DNA of 64,000 nucleotides from Eustoma russellianum (taxonomy: Eukaryota; Streptophyta; Magnoliopsida; Gentianales; Gentianaceae), in NCBI GenBank assembly GCA_036186865.1, contig AP025048.1, forward strand, positions 27,140,687 through 27,204,686. Reading direction: 5' to 3'. The notes under the pieces were generated by a model. That model saw nothing but the letters and a program-made list of their open reading frames with translations, was not told the DNA's origin and ran no database searches. Positions 11,663-23,240 of this stretch are shown here, piece after piece (position 1 is the stretch's first letter; every line of letters begins with the position of its first letter). The translations under genes and the position numbers were made by a program.

Positions 11663-12519
11663 ACGTGCCTGGTTCAGGAACTATCATAGTATGTAGCATA
11701 CCTGCAAATGTGTTGTTCGACAGTGGCGCTAGTCACTCCTTTATCTCAAGAAAGTTTGCTAAGAATATCGATCGTGATCCAGTCCGACTAGATTCACCCT
11801 ATAGCATACAAGCAGCTGGCGACCAGATGCTTATTTCCCATCACATATTCAGAAATTGTGCGCTCGAGTTTGATAACCAGTTGTTTGAGGCCAATTTGAT
11901 CCTCATACCTATGAGTGATTTCGATGTGATTCTCGGAATGGATTGTCTCTCAAAGAATCATGCTCGCATCGATTGCCGAAGCAGGCAAGTTATCATTAAG
12001 GACCCAGCTCGAGATGAGATATCATTCCAACGAGGAACTAAGTCAAAGAAACCCTCAAAGAAAGTCTTTGTTAACGAAGCTCGTGCCAGCCAAGCATTAA
12101 GGAAAGGTCATGAAGGATTTTTGGTTTATGTTTTAAGTGCTGAACAAGAGAGCCCTACTTTTGCACAAGTCCCAGTTGTTAATGAATACCCAGATGTATT
12201 TCCTGATGATCTGCCCGGACTACCTCCTGATCGCGAGATTGCTTTCGAAATAGACCTTGTTTCAGGATCTGAACCCATATCAAAAGCCCCTTATCACATG
12301 GCACCTGCGGAACTAAAGGAACTAAAAGAACAGTTACATGAACTGTTGGAAAAGAAACTCATCTACCCTAGTGTTTCACCTTGGGGTGCTCCGGTGCTAT
12401 TCATGAAAAAGAAAGACGGAAGTATGCGCTTATGCATCGATTACCGGGAGCTCAACAAAATTACCATAAAGAACAAGTACCCGTTGCCCCGGATTGACGA
12501 CTTATTCGACCAGCTCAGG
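11663..12519 (+). CDS. G1 protease and N-terminal RT exon
   Basis: This exon is open. It begins with an aspartic protease with catalytic DSGASHSF (about 11719-11742) and the FDVILGMDCL flap-region motif, followed by a linker and the start of RT (PDVFPDDLPGLPP, PYHMAPAELKELK, VSPWGAPVLF, MRLCIDYRELNKITIKNKYP, LPRIDDLFDQL). It stops at a donor site (CTCAGG|GTAAGT). If not spliced, the frame ends at TAA 12532-12534. Length and motifs match Tekay-type elements. Confidence 0.88.
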
Positions 12520-12593
12520 GTAAGTAAATCATAAGTCTAACTTGAGTAAGATTTAGATTTTTCCCAAAGCCTACCTAAAGTATCTTAATGCAG
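12520..12593 (+). other. Putative intron within G1 RT
   Basis: A 74-bp segment with GTAAGT at its start and TTAATGCAG at its end. Removing it restores DQL-R-GSRVFSKID across the RT fingers/palm border. Degenerate G4 has an intron at the same codon (26875-26949). G2 and G3 are uninterrupted here (DQLKGARWFSKID). Confidence 0.75.
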
Positions 12594-13133
12594 GGATCTC
12601 GAGTCTTTAGTAAGATTGACCTACGATCTGGATACTTCCAATTGAAGATAAAAGCAGAAGATGTCCCTAAGACTGCCTTCAGAACCCGATATGGACACTA
12701 TGAGTTCTTAGTTATGCCTTTTGGTTTGACCAATGCCCCTGCCGCCTTTATGGACCTCATGAATCGAATCTTTCAAGAACAGTTGGACAAGTTTATAGTG
12801 GTCTTCATAGACGACATCTTGATTTATTCACCCGACGAGGAGACTCACACAGCTCATCTAAGAACAACCTTGAATATTCTAATAGCAAGATATGTATGCC
12901 AAGTTTAGCAAATGTGAGTTCTGGCTGTGAAGTGTATCATTCCTTGGTCATGTGATTTCGGAAGATGGGATTTCAGTAGATCCCAAGAAAATTGAAGCTA
13001 TCACGGAATGGCCACGGCCAACAAATGTTACTGAAGTGAGAAGTTTTCTTGGATTAGCCGGATATTATAGGAAGTTTGTTGAAGGATTCTCAAGGATAGC
13101 TGTTCCCCTCACCAGATTGACCCAAAAAAAACC
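12594..13133 (+). pseudogene. G1 RT palm and thumb region
   Basis: KIDLRSGYFQL, FRTRYGHYEF, MPFGLTNAPAAFMDLMN and the catalytic FIDDILIYS (about 12801-12828) are intact. A frameshift near 12885 and a TGA in place of a sense codon at ~12929 (CEFWL*S) break the thumb. The frame then resumes with HVISEDGISVDPKKIEAITEWP and AGYYRKFVEGFS, and is lost again in an A-run near 13125-13133. Confidence 0.9.
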
Positions 13134-15113
13134 AAGTTTGAGTGGAGTGCCAATTGTGAGAAAAGTTTCTCGGAGCTGAAAGCAAAGTTGACATCCGCTC
13201 CTATTTTAGCTCAGCCCACTCCTGGTGAGAAATATGTAGTACACAGTGATGCTTCGAAGAATGGCCTCGGATGTGTTCTTATGCGGAATGACAGAGTCAT
13301 AGCTTATGTATCCCAGCAATTGAAACTGTTTGAGCAAAATTACCCTATCCATGATCTTGAACTTTCCGTAGTAGTGTTCGCATTAAAGATATGGAGACAC
13401 TATTTATATGGCGAGAAGTGCGAGATCTACACAAACCACAAGAGCCTAAAGTACCTCTTTACCCAGAAAGAGCTTAATATGCGGCAGCGTAGATGGTTGG
13501 AATTAATTAATGATTATGATCTCTCCATTCAATACCATCCGGGAAAAGCTAACAAAGTCGCTGATGCATTAAGCCGAAAAACAAGCCATCCACGACAACC
13601 ATCTCTTCAGCGAGACATGGAAGAATTTGGCTTAGAGGAAGTTGACTCAATCGATGAAGTTCTCGCCAAGTTATTTCTTGTTCCCTCATTGATCGATAAG
13701 ATCAAAGAAGCTCAAAGGATTGATGAAGCCTTAAGAAAAGTCAAGGAAAAGATGAAAGATAAGCCGAGAGAGGACTTTGAGATTCGCGATGATGGTAGTT
13801 TATGGTATCGAGGACGGTTGTGTGTCCCCGAAAGCAAAGAACTTAAAGATGAAGTTTTGATGGAAGCTCATAATTCTCGATTGTCTATACATCCTGGAGC
13901 TAATAAGATGTATCAAGATCTCAAGCAAAAGTTTTGGTGGCCAGGTATGAAGAAACAAATAGCAGAATTTGTTGAGCGATGTTTGATCTGCCAAAGAGTA
14001 AAAGTCAAACACCAAAGACCCGCTGGATTGTCGCAACCCTTGGAAGTGCCAGAATGGAAATGGGATCATATCACTATGGACTTTGTGACCGATCTACCCA
14101 AAACTAAGCATGGGAATGACGCTATATGGGTGATTGTGGATCGTTTGACTAAGTCTGCTCACTTCTTGGCTATGACGATTAAGGCATCTATGGAGAAGTT
14201 AGCCTCTATGTATGTTGACCAGATTGTTTGCTTGCATGGAGTGCCCATGAGTATCGTGTGCGATCGTGACCCCCGATTTACTTCGAGATTTTGGACAGCC
14301 TTTCAAAAGGAAATGGGCACAGAGATAAGAATGAGTTCTGCATTTCATCCTCAAACAGATGGACAATTGGAAAGAACAATCCAAACCCTTGAGGATATGC
14401 TTTGCGCTTGCATTCTTGATTTCGGAGGAAGCTGGGATAAAAGTCTTAAGCTCGTTGAGTTTTCTTATAATAATAGCTTCCACAGATCTATCGGGATGGC
14501 TCCCTATGAAGCATTGTATGGACGAAAATGTCGGTCCCCACTCTATTGGGACGAGATTGGAGATAAGATCCATGCGGGACTCGACATTGTGGAGCAAACG
14601 CGGGAAAAGGTAAAGTTAGTCCAGCAGAGACTAAGAGCAGCACAAGATAGAGCGAAAGTATGGGCAGACGAAAGGAGGAGACCTTTAGAATTCCAAGAAG
14701 GAGAGAAAGTTTTTTTGAAAGTTTCTCCGACCAAAGGAGTTAAGAGATTTGGCATCAAAGGAAAGCTAAGCCCAAGATTTGTCGGACCCTATGAGGTACG
14801 TGAGAAAGTTGGAGAAGTGGCGTACCGCTTGGCGCTACCACCATCTCTTTTTCAGTTGCATGATGTGTTTCATGTTTATCAGCTTCGCCGATATGTATAT
14901 GATCCTAACCACATCATTGAAGATCAACAGCTGAAGGTTGGAGAAGATGTATCTTATGAAGAGGAGCCTATAAGGATCGTTGATCGAAAGGAGAAAGTCT
15001 TAAGAAAAAGATCCATATCCATGGTAAAGGTGTAGTGGAAGCACCACTCGGAGGACGAGGCAACATGGGAAACGGAAGAAGATATGAGGAATAGATACCC
15101 CCCACCTTTTTGA
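13134..15113 (+). pseudogene. G1 RNase H, integrase and chromodomain
   Basis: Open from about 13134 to a TAG at 15033-15035. RNase H: YVVHSDASKNGLGCVLM, LELSVVVFALKIWRHYLYG, TNHKSLKYLF, GKANKVADALSR. Integrase: HHCC zinc finger (HNSRLSIHPG ... CLICQ, about 13869-13995), catalytic D in TMDFVTDLP, D in VCDRDPRF, E in DGQLERTIQ. The C terminus has VSPTKGVKRFGIKGKLSPRFVGPYEV and DVFHVYQLRRYV. The chromodomain (KVLRKRSI, then WKHHSEDEATWETEEDM) is interrupted by TAG 15033 and would otherwise end at TGA 15111-15113. No intron splits RNase H here, unlike G2, G3 and G4. Confidence 0.92.
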
Positions 15114-15127
15114 CTAGTCCTAAAGTT

Positions 15128-15159
15128 TCGAGGACGAAACTTATGATAAGGGGGGAGGA
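15128..15159 (+). promoter_or_regulatory. G1 polypurine tract and upstream motif
   Basis: TTCGAGGACGAAACTT then ATAAGGGGGGAGGA directly before the 3' LTR. G2, G3, G4 and E have related motif-plus-tract pairs. Confidence 0.9.
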
Positions 15160-18100
15160 TGTTGTACCCCAACGATCGTGTACGTAAGAACTAGGCATAA
15201 GTAATGGAATGGAAGCAATGATTTCCTTAAGCGTGTGTTACTTAAGTCATCTTAACCCTCTTTACTTAATTATCATTGAGGTGATGCCAAGCTTATTAAG
15301 TAATACATGGAATAGAGTTATAGGAAATAAACATACCACTATATATGTATGTGCGTATATATAATATATGTATGAAATGTATAAATACATGGTACACATA
15401 GGCATGTACGTATATGTATACATACATATGCTAATCTTGGAATATGATAAAATAAAGGAAACAATATAGTACATGAATTAAAGAAATATCAAGATGCCAA
15501 AAGCCCTTAAAATTCGGCCAAGGCATGTAAGCCTCTCTTGATTTCTTCAATCCATTATTAGGAAATTAAGGTAGTTAATTAAATAGAAAACAAAGTGGAC
15601 ATGCATTTAAAGAACAAAAGAAACAACTCATTAATGGAAGAGGAAGTATGGTTGAGGTCATTAAGGACCTCAACCCAACCGGCCATAATGACTAGGTTAA
15701 CTATGGAGGATTTCAAAATCTACCATGGTTACTTTTCTCTTAAACCAAGGTTAAGATAACCATGATTTGATAAAGTAACTTGGGTTAGCCCAAAAGTAAC
15801 TATAGTTGAATAAAGTAACCAAGGTTATACTAACTTAACCTTGATTAGCACTCAAGAAAACCCTAACCCTCCCTATTCTCCCTCCAAAAATCAGCCAAGA
15901 CACCCTCCTCACCTAGGTTTTTAAATCTTGCAAGACTAAACCCTACATTCATCTAGAAAATTCTCCCAAGCAAGTCAAGTAACACTTAGCAAAATTCCCT
16001 CCCTTCATCACAAAGATTTCGGCCTACATCTTCGAGGATAGAAGTTCAACTTCACTCTAAGACTCAAGAAGACATCTAGGTAAGTCTTATTCCAAGCTTC
16101 CTTAAGTGAATTCCTATTTTGGTAAAGAATAAAGCTAACATGAATCCTTTCACTTTCATCAAAACCGTATGCTCAAGGAAAGGAAGGAGAAGGATTTCAA
16201 CACATCTCACTCCATAACCAAGCAAAGACAAGAGCTTTAGCTTGAAGAGGCAAGTTTACAATAATCTCTCATGATTTATTTAAAGATTTGATGACTTGAA
16301 TGTTTAGAGGTTCCTAAGATTCAATCTTTAGTTGAATATCTCAAGTTTGTGACTATATTTTAGTGATTCCCTAAGAACAATGTCTTGCATGTGACGTATT
16401 TCCTTCAAAGATGAAGTCTTTTCCAATATGTTATATGAAATAAGGCTGACCTAGAGTAAAATAAGTTCACCTAAGTAGGTCTAGACAAGATTGACTTGTG
16501 AATGAAACACAAAAGGTCCTAAGGAAAGTATATATGTGAAAGCTAAGAGCTTTACGAGGTTGTTTGTAAGTTTAGGCCAAGATGACTCTTGAATGCGAAT
16601 ACATGCTTGAATATATGTTGAAAATGTAGATTAAGGTACCACCAAGTTTCGGCCTAAGGGTTGAACGGAAGGCAAATATGGACACTTGCCTTGTACAGAT
16701 GACAAAGTAAGACTTGTATAGATGACAAACTAGCAAACTGCTGGAATAGGGCAGAATGGAATGACGGTTTAAATGGATTAAGAACTGACCTTACCGATAT
16801 TCAATGAAGCTAATTTTTGGAAAAAAGTTAGCATTATGAGTGTATCACAAGTGAGAGTTGGAATTTCGTTAAAATAAGCTAAGGATTATTTTTAAGAAAT
16901 TATACGGTGAAACTGCCGCAGTAGAAAATTCTGGAGCTAAGCAGAATTGATCTCTGACTTTAACAGAATAAAAGAGGACCTTGTAGACCTTCAAAAAGTC
17001 TGATTTTTGGCATCAACCTAGCCCTATGAGTGTAGTAAGCACGCTAGCTAGAATTTTGGTAAAATGAGTTATGGTTAATTTTTAATAAAATAATTGGTGA
17101 GACTGGGCAGACTTGGAAAACGGGAATTGAGCAGAATTGTGACCTCTTTTGAATGGCTCGAAAAAGGACCTTGTAGAGGACCAATAAATCTGATTTTTGA
17201 CATGGTACTAAATCTATGAGTGTAGTAAACACGCCAGCTGGAATTTTGGTAAAACCAGTTTTGGATTATTTTTAGCGATTTAATTAGTAAAACTGCTCAG
17301 CTGAAATCACTGGAACCAACCTGAAATCCGGTAACGACTTTCTAGACTCAGAAAGGGTACTTAACGATATGCAAACGGGCTAAAATTTGGTAGGATACTA
17401 TTTCCGTATGTTTATGACTTATGAGAGTTGGAATTTCTGGAAAATGAGTTACGGATTTGCCCAATTAAATTGTTAGTAAAATGGGTCAGATCAGTTTCAG
17501 CATTTCAACCATTTCAGTAAAATAAATAAATAAGCCTTTTACGGTTATTGAAATAATCTGGAATTTTTACAACATGTATCTAAGATTACACCGGATGTAT
17601 TTACTACGGAAATGGACTTAATTGATTAGCGTAACCGCCCAATGTATATGAAATAAAAGTCTGGAATTATTTAGCTTCCAAATTCATGTATGTTGATATG
17701 TTATAAGGAATGCATACGATTATTCATGTCATGGCTTGCATTTGATATCACGACATGTATCATGCATGATCATGAAACTGATTTTCATGGATTTTACTAT
17801 GCAAGCAAGTTTTATAAATGATTACGTTTTGATATTCATGAAAAAGTTACGGTCCCATGTTTTAAAAGCTTCATGATTCCTCTGTCGGCCAAGCATGCGA
17901 CTAACCCGACTCCAGACCCGGGGTTAATTGGTCTGATGACATGATATGTTCTGGACTCGCTCAGATCCGGAGTTAATTGATCTGATATCTATTCTATACC
18001 CGTTCAGGCCCAGGGTTAATTGGTCTGATATCTGTTCTAGACCCATTCAGGCCCGGGGTTAATTTGGTCTGATGATATGTTCTGGACTCGCTCAGATCTG

Positions 18101-18982
18101 GGGTTAATTGATCTGATATCTATTCTGGACCCGTTTAGTCCCGGGATTAATTGGTCTGATATCTGTTCTGGACCTGTTCAGATCCGGGGTTAATTGATCT
18201 GACACTCTGATTTACGACATGTTACTTTATGGGACCAAAATGATGTTTTGACATGACATGACATTATGCATTGCATCTTGCATATCACACAATCATGAGG
18301 ACATGTTGCATGTTACAGTTGATGGTTATTAGTTATTATTGGTTTAGCATTCCCTAAAAGCATGCTTAATCCGAATGTCAAGTAAGTTCAGGATCCAAGA
18401 TCAGGTATGGTTTAGCATTCCCTAAAAACATGCTTAATCCGAACATCAAGTAAGTTCAGGACCCACGATCAGGTATGAATTATGATTATTTGAGTGTTTT
18501 GGGGTAATACATTCATGTTATAATTCTTTACGTATATCATGGTCGTTTATTGTATTCTTGCTGGGTGATTTTTATCACTCACACTTTATTTTTCCCCCAG
18601 AGCCAGATGATGCCAATATAGAATGGATCGAGGATGAGCCGAGAGTACCTTATCCATAGGCGAGAAGATATGAAGGAAGCTAAGCTTAAGGACTTTTGTG
18701 CGGCCAAGATGTTTTGTATTATGATTATGTTTGAACTCTCTGGATTTCGGTTATGTTATTTTGTGGGACTACTACTTTTGGGAACTTAGTAATTTGGTAG
18801 TGCATGTTTAATTTGAAAAGTTTTAATTCTGCCTAAATTTTACTACCATGTTAAATGTTAGCATGGGAGTCCACGACTTATGTTATGGATTTTCGCATGT
18901 TATGCATGATGCTTTGTACTCTCCTTAGTGAAGTACGGCGGGTGCACCGTATCCGAACGAGGCCCGGGTGCGGGGCGCTACA
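15160..18982 (+). repeat. G1 3' LTR (full length)
   Basis: It starts TGTTGTACCCC and ends GGGGCGCTACA. It retains the ~0.7 kb block missing from the 5' LTR, including the stem-loop array at 17913-18201. Leader-intron donor and acceptor equivalents are at ~16080 and ~18600. Confidence 0.95.
17913..18201 (+). repeat. Seven-unit stem-loop array in G1 3' LTR
   Basis: Tandem units of about 40-50 bp, each with a six-base stem around an ~11-base loop (CGGGGTTAATT type). Stems read CAGACC/GGTCTG, CAGATC/GATCTG and CAGGCC/GGTCTG (one wobble) in different units, so several changes on one arm are matched on the other. Unit six has one mismatch. Units are separated by GATATCTnTTCTGGAC-type spacers. Confidence 0.85.
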
Positions 18983-19362
18983 ATGATGACTTACGATACC
19001 ATTGCATAGTTCTATCTTTTGCATGATTTGAAAAATAAAGGGGGAGATAGAATAAGAACATAATTTTAATTGGTAAGTCATCATTTGGTTGGTTGAATAA
19101 CATGCTAAGTTTCAATTGGTATAAGTTTTTGAGCATAGGTTAAGGGGGAGAGTATAAGTTGAGGGGGAGTGTATTAACACATATGTTAAAAACATGAGAA
19201 TTGAGAGTTTGAAAACAATTGGTGTAGAATTGGTGGAACAATCGGTAATTGGTGAGGTTTTCAAAATAATTCCATTGGTAAAAATGTGAAAACATTTGGT
19301 TATAAGTTGTGACATGTAAAATATTGTTACGTTATTTTGAAAATCATCCAAAAAGGGGAGAA
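18983..19362 (+). other. C-B pol end and 3' untranslated region
   Basis: The second ATGAT copy is followed by the last codons of C-B RNase H (TAG at 19007-19009). The rest is non-coding, with several purine tracts (AAAGGGGGAGATAGA ~19037, TAAGGGGGAGAG ~19141, GAGGGGGAGTG ~19160, AAAAAGGGGAGAA ~19351). The last one abuts the 3' LTR and is the likely plus-strand primer. Confidence 0.8.
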
Positions 19363-21678
19363 TGTTGAGAAATATGTTCGGATAATTTTCAAAGTCATGA
19401 TTTTAAGTGGTGAATGCATGAAAATGTCACACACAGTGTTATATGTGATTAAAAGTTGAAAAAGTTGAGAAAAATGACATCGATCTCTCAGGTTGTTGCA
19501 CTTCGATCGGTCAATGTACTTCGATCCCTCACATCGATCGATCTACGTAAGGTAGAGAAAGTTCAAGACCTTACTGTGAGACATCAATCTCTAAACCTGA
19601 GACACACCGATCGATCGATGTATACATCGAACCCTCACTTCGATCGATCGATGTAGGTCAGAGACTAATTCTGAAACTTACTATGAGACATTGATCTCTA
19701 AAGCTGAGGCACTTCGATCGATCGATGTCTAGGGTTTGTAGAAATATTTTTTTCTAAAATGTGATAAAGTGGTTGTTTTCATTTGTACATGTTTTATATA
19801 TGTTCATTATGTGATTTTGATAAATATAAATGTCTTGTGACTAATGTGCCTTGGAAGTTTCTACAACTTACTCAAAGGATAAAATTGGTATTTTGAGTTT
19901 TGTAGGAACATGATATGGTGGAAATACTTCAAGGACTTATTCTCATCTTATTTATCATGACAAAGGTGTTATTATATCTATTTCTGACCATCCAGGTCAT
20001 TTTTGGAGTTTTCTCACACCAGGGGTATTTTGGTCATTTTACCCCTGAGGGTATTTATGCTATTTTCACTCCAGGAATCTCTTGAGTATATTCTTATATT
20101 CATTCTGGAGTTGAGTTATGATTATCTTGAAGAGTATATGGTGATTTTATATTTTTTTTCTCAAATGATGATATTAACGACAGTAGCGGGATACGTGACG
20201 GGTTGTGATGTCACATTCTATTTCTTTCTTGAAGACCTTCTTCTATATGTTATTGGAGTATGTTTATCATCATATTTCTGAGAATTTAAAGGTGTTCAAG
20301 GTGTGAAAATGATCACAACACACAAGAAGAAATACTGAGAATTTTGGTGTTACATGTTGACATATTCTTGTCAACTATTATTTGTTGATTTCTTCTTCAA
20401 AAATATGAGTTTCTATACATATGTCAAGACTCAAAAACGTGTATTAACATGTGGAAACGATGGTGTACTCATTTTATGTTGCTTCATTTTGCCATGTGTA
20501 CAAGGTGATTAGGTGGCCAACCAATGATGTGAAGACACTTAAGCATTGATGATGTAGATGGTGACACATTCGAGTTCTTATCTACAAGGCTCAACTCACA
20601 ATATAAATAGGAGGCAAAGGTAAAGGAGAAGAACACACTTGAAGCATACTTGAAAGTAATAGTAGAATTGTTTAGCTATTTCTTCTTCTCTACATTCTTG
20701 TTTCATTCTTTGTAGCCAATGTGTTCTTGTTGTATTTGTTGGAGAGCTACAAGCCTCTTGAGCTTCATTTGTAAGATTGATGAGCTAAATCTATAAGGCT
20801 ACATCAATAGGTGGTAGAAGTGTTGCAACTAAGTGTTGCAAAGAAGGTGTTCATCCAAGTCTTGAATAGGGTTGGTGTTTAACCCAAGGATCAAGCTTGG
20901 TTCTTATTGTAATTTTGTTCATAACATAGTGAATACAAGGAAAGGTGTTCCTTGGGACTAGAGTAGGTCATATTGACCGGACCAGGATAGATTCTTGGTG
21001 TTCTTGTCTTGCTTCTACATTTCTGTTTTCTACTGTTTTCACTGTAGTTTTCACATAAATTCTCACGTTTTGAAAAAATAGCTAAACACTTGAAAAATTT
21101 GTGATTTTTGGTGGAGTTATACTTCAGGCTATTAGCTTTCATTTGCAACAAGAATCACATGATTTGAGCAAGGGAAAGTTAGCCTATCAGTTGTTGCAAT
21201 ATAACTACTCCAATTTGGCTGCAATTTGACCAGTTTTGAGAAAACTTGAATTCTATTTTAACCAAGAGTTGTTTAAGGTCAGGGCCTTTTGGAATCCTAA
21301 ACTACACATCTTAAGGCGTGTTTTGACATAAATTTCAACCGTTTTGGTTAAGTATTCAAAGAGAAACACGTTTTCCAATTTCAGCAACATTCTGTCCAAT
21401 TCTGTCCAGATTGACCATCTGAATCTTTTTATTTGTTTGAAGGGTCAAACAATCTTATTTTGTCTAATTTTTTGACAGAGTCTTGTCAACACATTGAAGT
21501 TAAGTTCTGGAAATTTTATAATTTTTGGAGTTGTGTACAAGGATTTTTGAGTTTTTCAAAAACGGGTTCTGATCTGAGGTGGTCTCAGGTTCTGTTTTCA
21601 AAGGGGTTTTAATCAAGGGTAGTAGTGTAATTTCCGCAAACCTCTATTCACATGCCTCCTCTAGTGGTGTTCATTACA
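19363..21678 (+). repeat. C-B 3' LTR (copia-type)
   Basis: TGTTGAGAAATATG starts it after a purine tract. It ends CTAGTGGTGTTCATTACA, which aligns with the LTR-A end (CTAGTGGTGCC...CCTACA). Internal blocks (AAGGTGTTCCTTGG, GTAGGTC, CCGGACCAG) also parallel LTR-A, so B and A are related families. No 5' LTR of this element is in the window. Confidence 0.8.
19478..19732 (+). repeat. CGATCGATCGAT palindrome cluster in C-B LTR
   Basis: Repeated palindromic cores (ATCGATCGATC, CGATCGATCGATGTA) alternate with GAGACATnnATCTCTAAA blocks. The stretch GACATCGATCTCTCAG at ~19477 is the reverse complement of the spacer in the gypsy G2/G3 LTR arrays. Confidence 0.85.
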
Positions 21679-23240
21679 GGTGCACGGTCCAACATAAAGT
21701 CTATGTCCAAAAACAAGATAAGTATTCTTTTTGGTTTCTTCAAGCATGTTCAAAAATATAACATTCATGTTCATCTACAAACTTGGATCATACATGCATT
21801 ATGTTCAAGAGACTTTTCTTATACGAATATGTAAAAGGGTTCTTATATGCGTCTTATGTGACGACTTGTGTGTGATTCTTGAATGTGTGCATGCATATTA
21901 CTAAGATGGTATGAAAAAGTATCATGCATGTGAACTTTAAGACAAGTAGAGGTCTCAAAAGAATATGCATGTCACATGTAGTGGAAGATTAGGCATGCAT
22001 GTCTCGTTTCATGAAAAGTGTTAGTTGAATGTCACACTTTCTTGAAAAAGTGTACTAAGAACCACGCTTTGAACCATATTCTTATATTTTTCATGATGAT
22101 CGTCACATATATGTTTCTTGATGATTTTTAGTGCATGCATGTTGATGGTCTTGATTTAGCATGATTGTGATGCATCATAATTTTTTTTATAATGCTTAAC
22201 CATTAAAGATTGTTTCTTAATGATCATCATGCCATTTTTATGTATAAACATCTATGGATAGAGCTGTTTTGGGCCGCCATCTTGGTCATGCTTCATCACC
22301 TTTATTATGAAGTGTAATCTTGATGATCATGGCTTAAGGATATGTGTTTTCATGGTTTCCATCATCCTATGAAGTTGCATGTAATTTTCATCAGGATTAT
22401 CATCATGATCATGTCTCTTAATTTCATACTTCTGGTGGAAACTAACATGCATGTGTTTCAAAGTGTTAGAATCAAGAGCTTAAAATATGATCATGAGGAA
22501 AAATGCATAAGTAACCTATATGTCATATGTCACTACATCAAGTTTGCATGTTTATGTTCATGATATGTTAAAGTGCTAAAGGTTACAATCACCATTCATG
22601 TATATAAAAATGGTTAAAGTGAAGAATCACGTGTATGACCAATGTACCATTCGGCTATGTGGAGATATATATATATGTACCAATGCTGGTGTTTTAGTAT
22701 CTACTTGATTATATGTATTTAGAAATATGTGTATCATATATTATTTGAATTGATAAATAAATGATGTGTCAAATAAGTGGATTAAGGAAATGATAATATT
22801 TTGCAAGGCCCAAAAGTGGGCTGTTTTTAGGAAGGTTGGCCAAGAGCCTCAAAGAGGGATAAAAGTGGTATTTTCCTTAAGTTCAAACATGTAGGAAGTG
22901 GGTAATCGACGAATATGTAATGATGCAAATTTATAATGGGCATAAGTGGTGTTTTAACTAAGTCTATGATATGTAACATGGGCAAAGTGTTGAAGAGTAA
23001 GTGCTGAAATTTCTAGATGATGAAATGAGCCAAACCCAAGCCTACGTGCATGCATAAACGAATCAAAGTTTTGATACGAAATGTTTTTATCACGCGGTAT
23101 GTTTTAAGAAGAATTTTAAGTGTAACAAACCTTACCACGAGACGAATGATTCCAACGACTTTTATATGATATGTTTTTACGACGTCAAGATATAAAATGT
23201 TATTGGTGTGTCGACCTGACATTGGGACCGGAGTGAAAGG
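21679..23240. other. Unassigned AT-rich sequence
   Basis: No coding region, RNA gene or clear repeat boundary. It is rich in ATGCATG, GATCATCATG and TA-dinucleotide runs (~22665). The right part may belong to the 5' LTR of G4, whose left boundary I could not find. The first 546 bp of the G4 LTR (as seen at 29579-30124) is not recognisable here. Confidence 0.4.

Larger units (their letters stand above)
6986..18982 (+). mobile_element. Gypsy element G1 (Ty3/gypsy chromovirus, Tekay/Del-like)
   Basis: A complete LTR retrotransposon with TG...CA LTRs, an initiator-methionine-type primer site, gag, protease, RT, RNase H, integrase and chromodomain in gypsy order, a purine tract and 5-bp duplications. 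It is ~12.0 kb. The two LTRs differ in length (3152 vs 3823 bp) because the 5' LTR lacks a 0.7 kb block. Gag and pol contain stops and shifts, so this copy is not autonomous. It is inserted near the end of the C-B RNase H. Confidence 0.95.

Noticed and set aside
12520..12593. Small deletion/insertion noise rather than an intron
   Set aside because: It has clean GTAAGT and TGCAG ends, removal restores conserved RT residues exactly, and G4 has a segment at the same codon.
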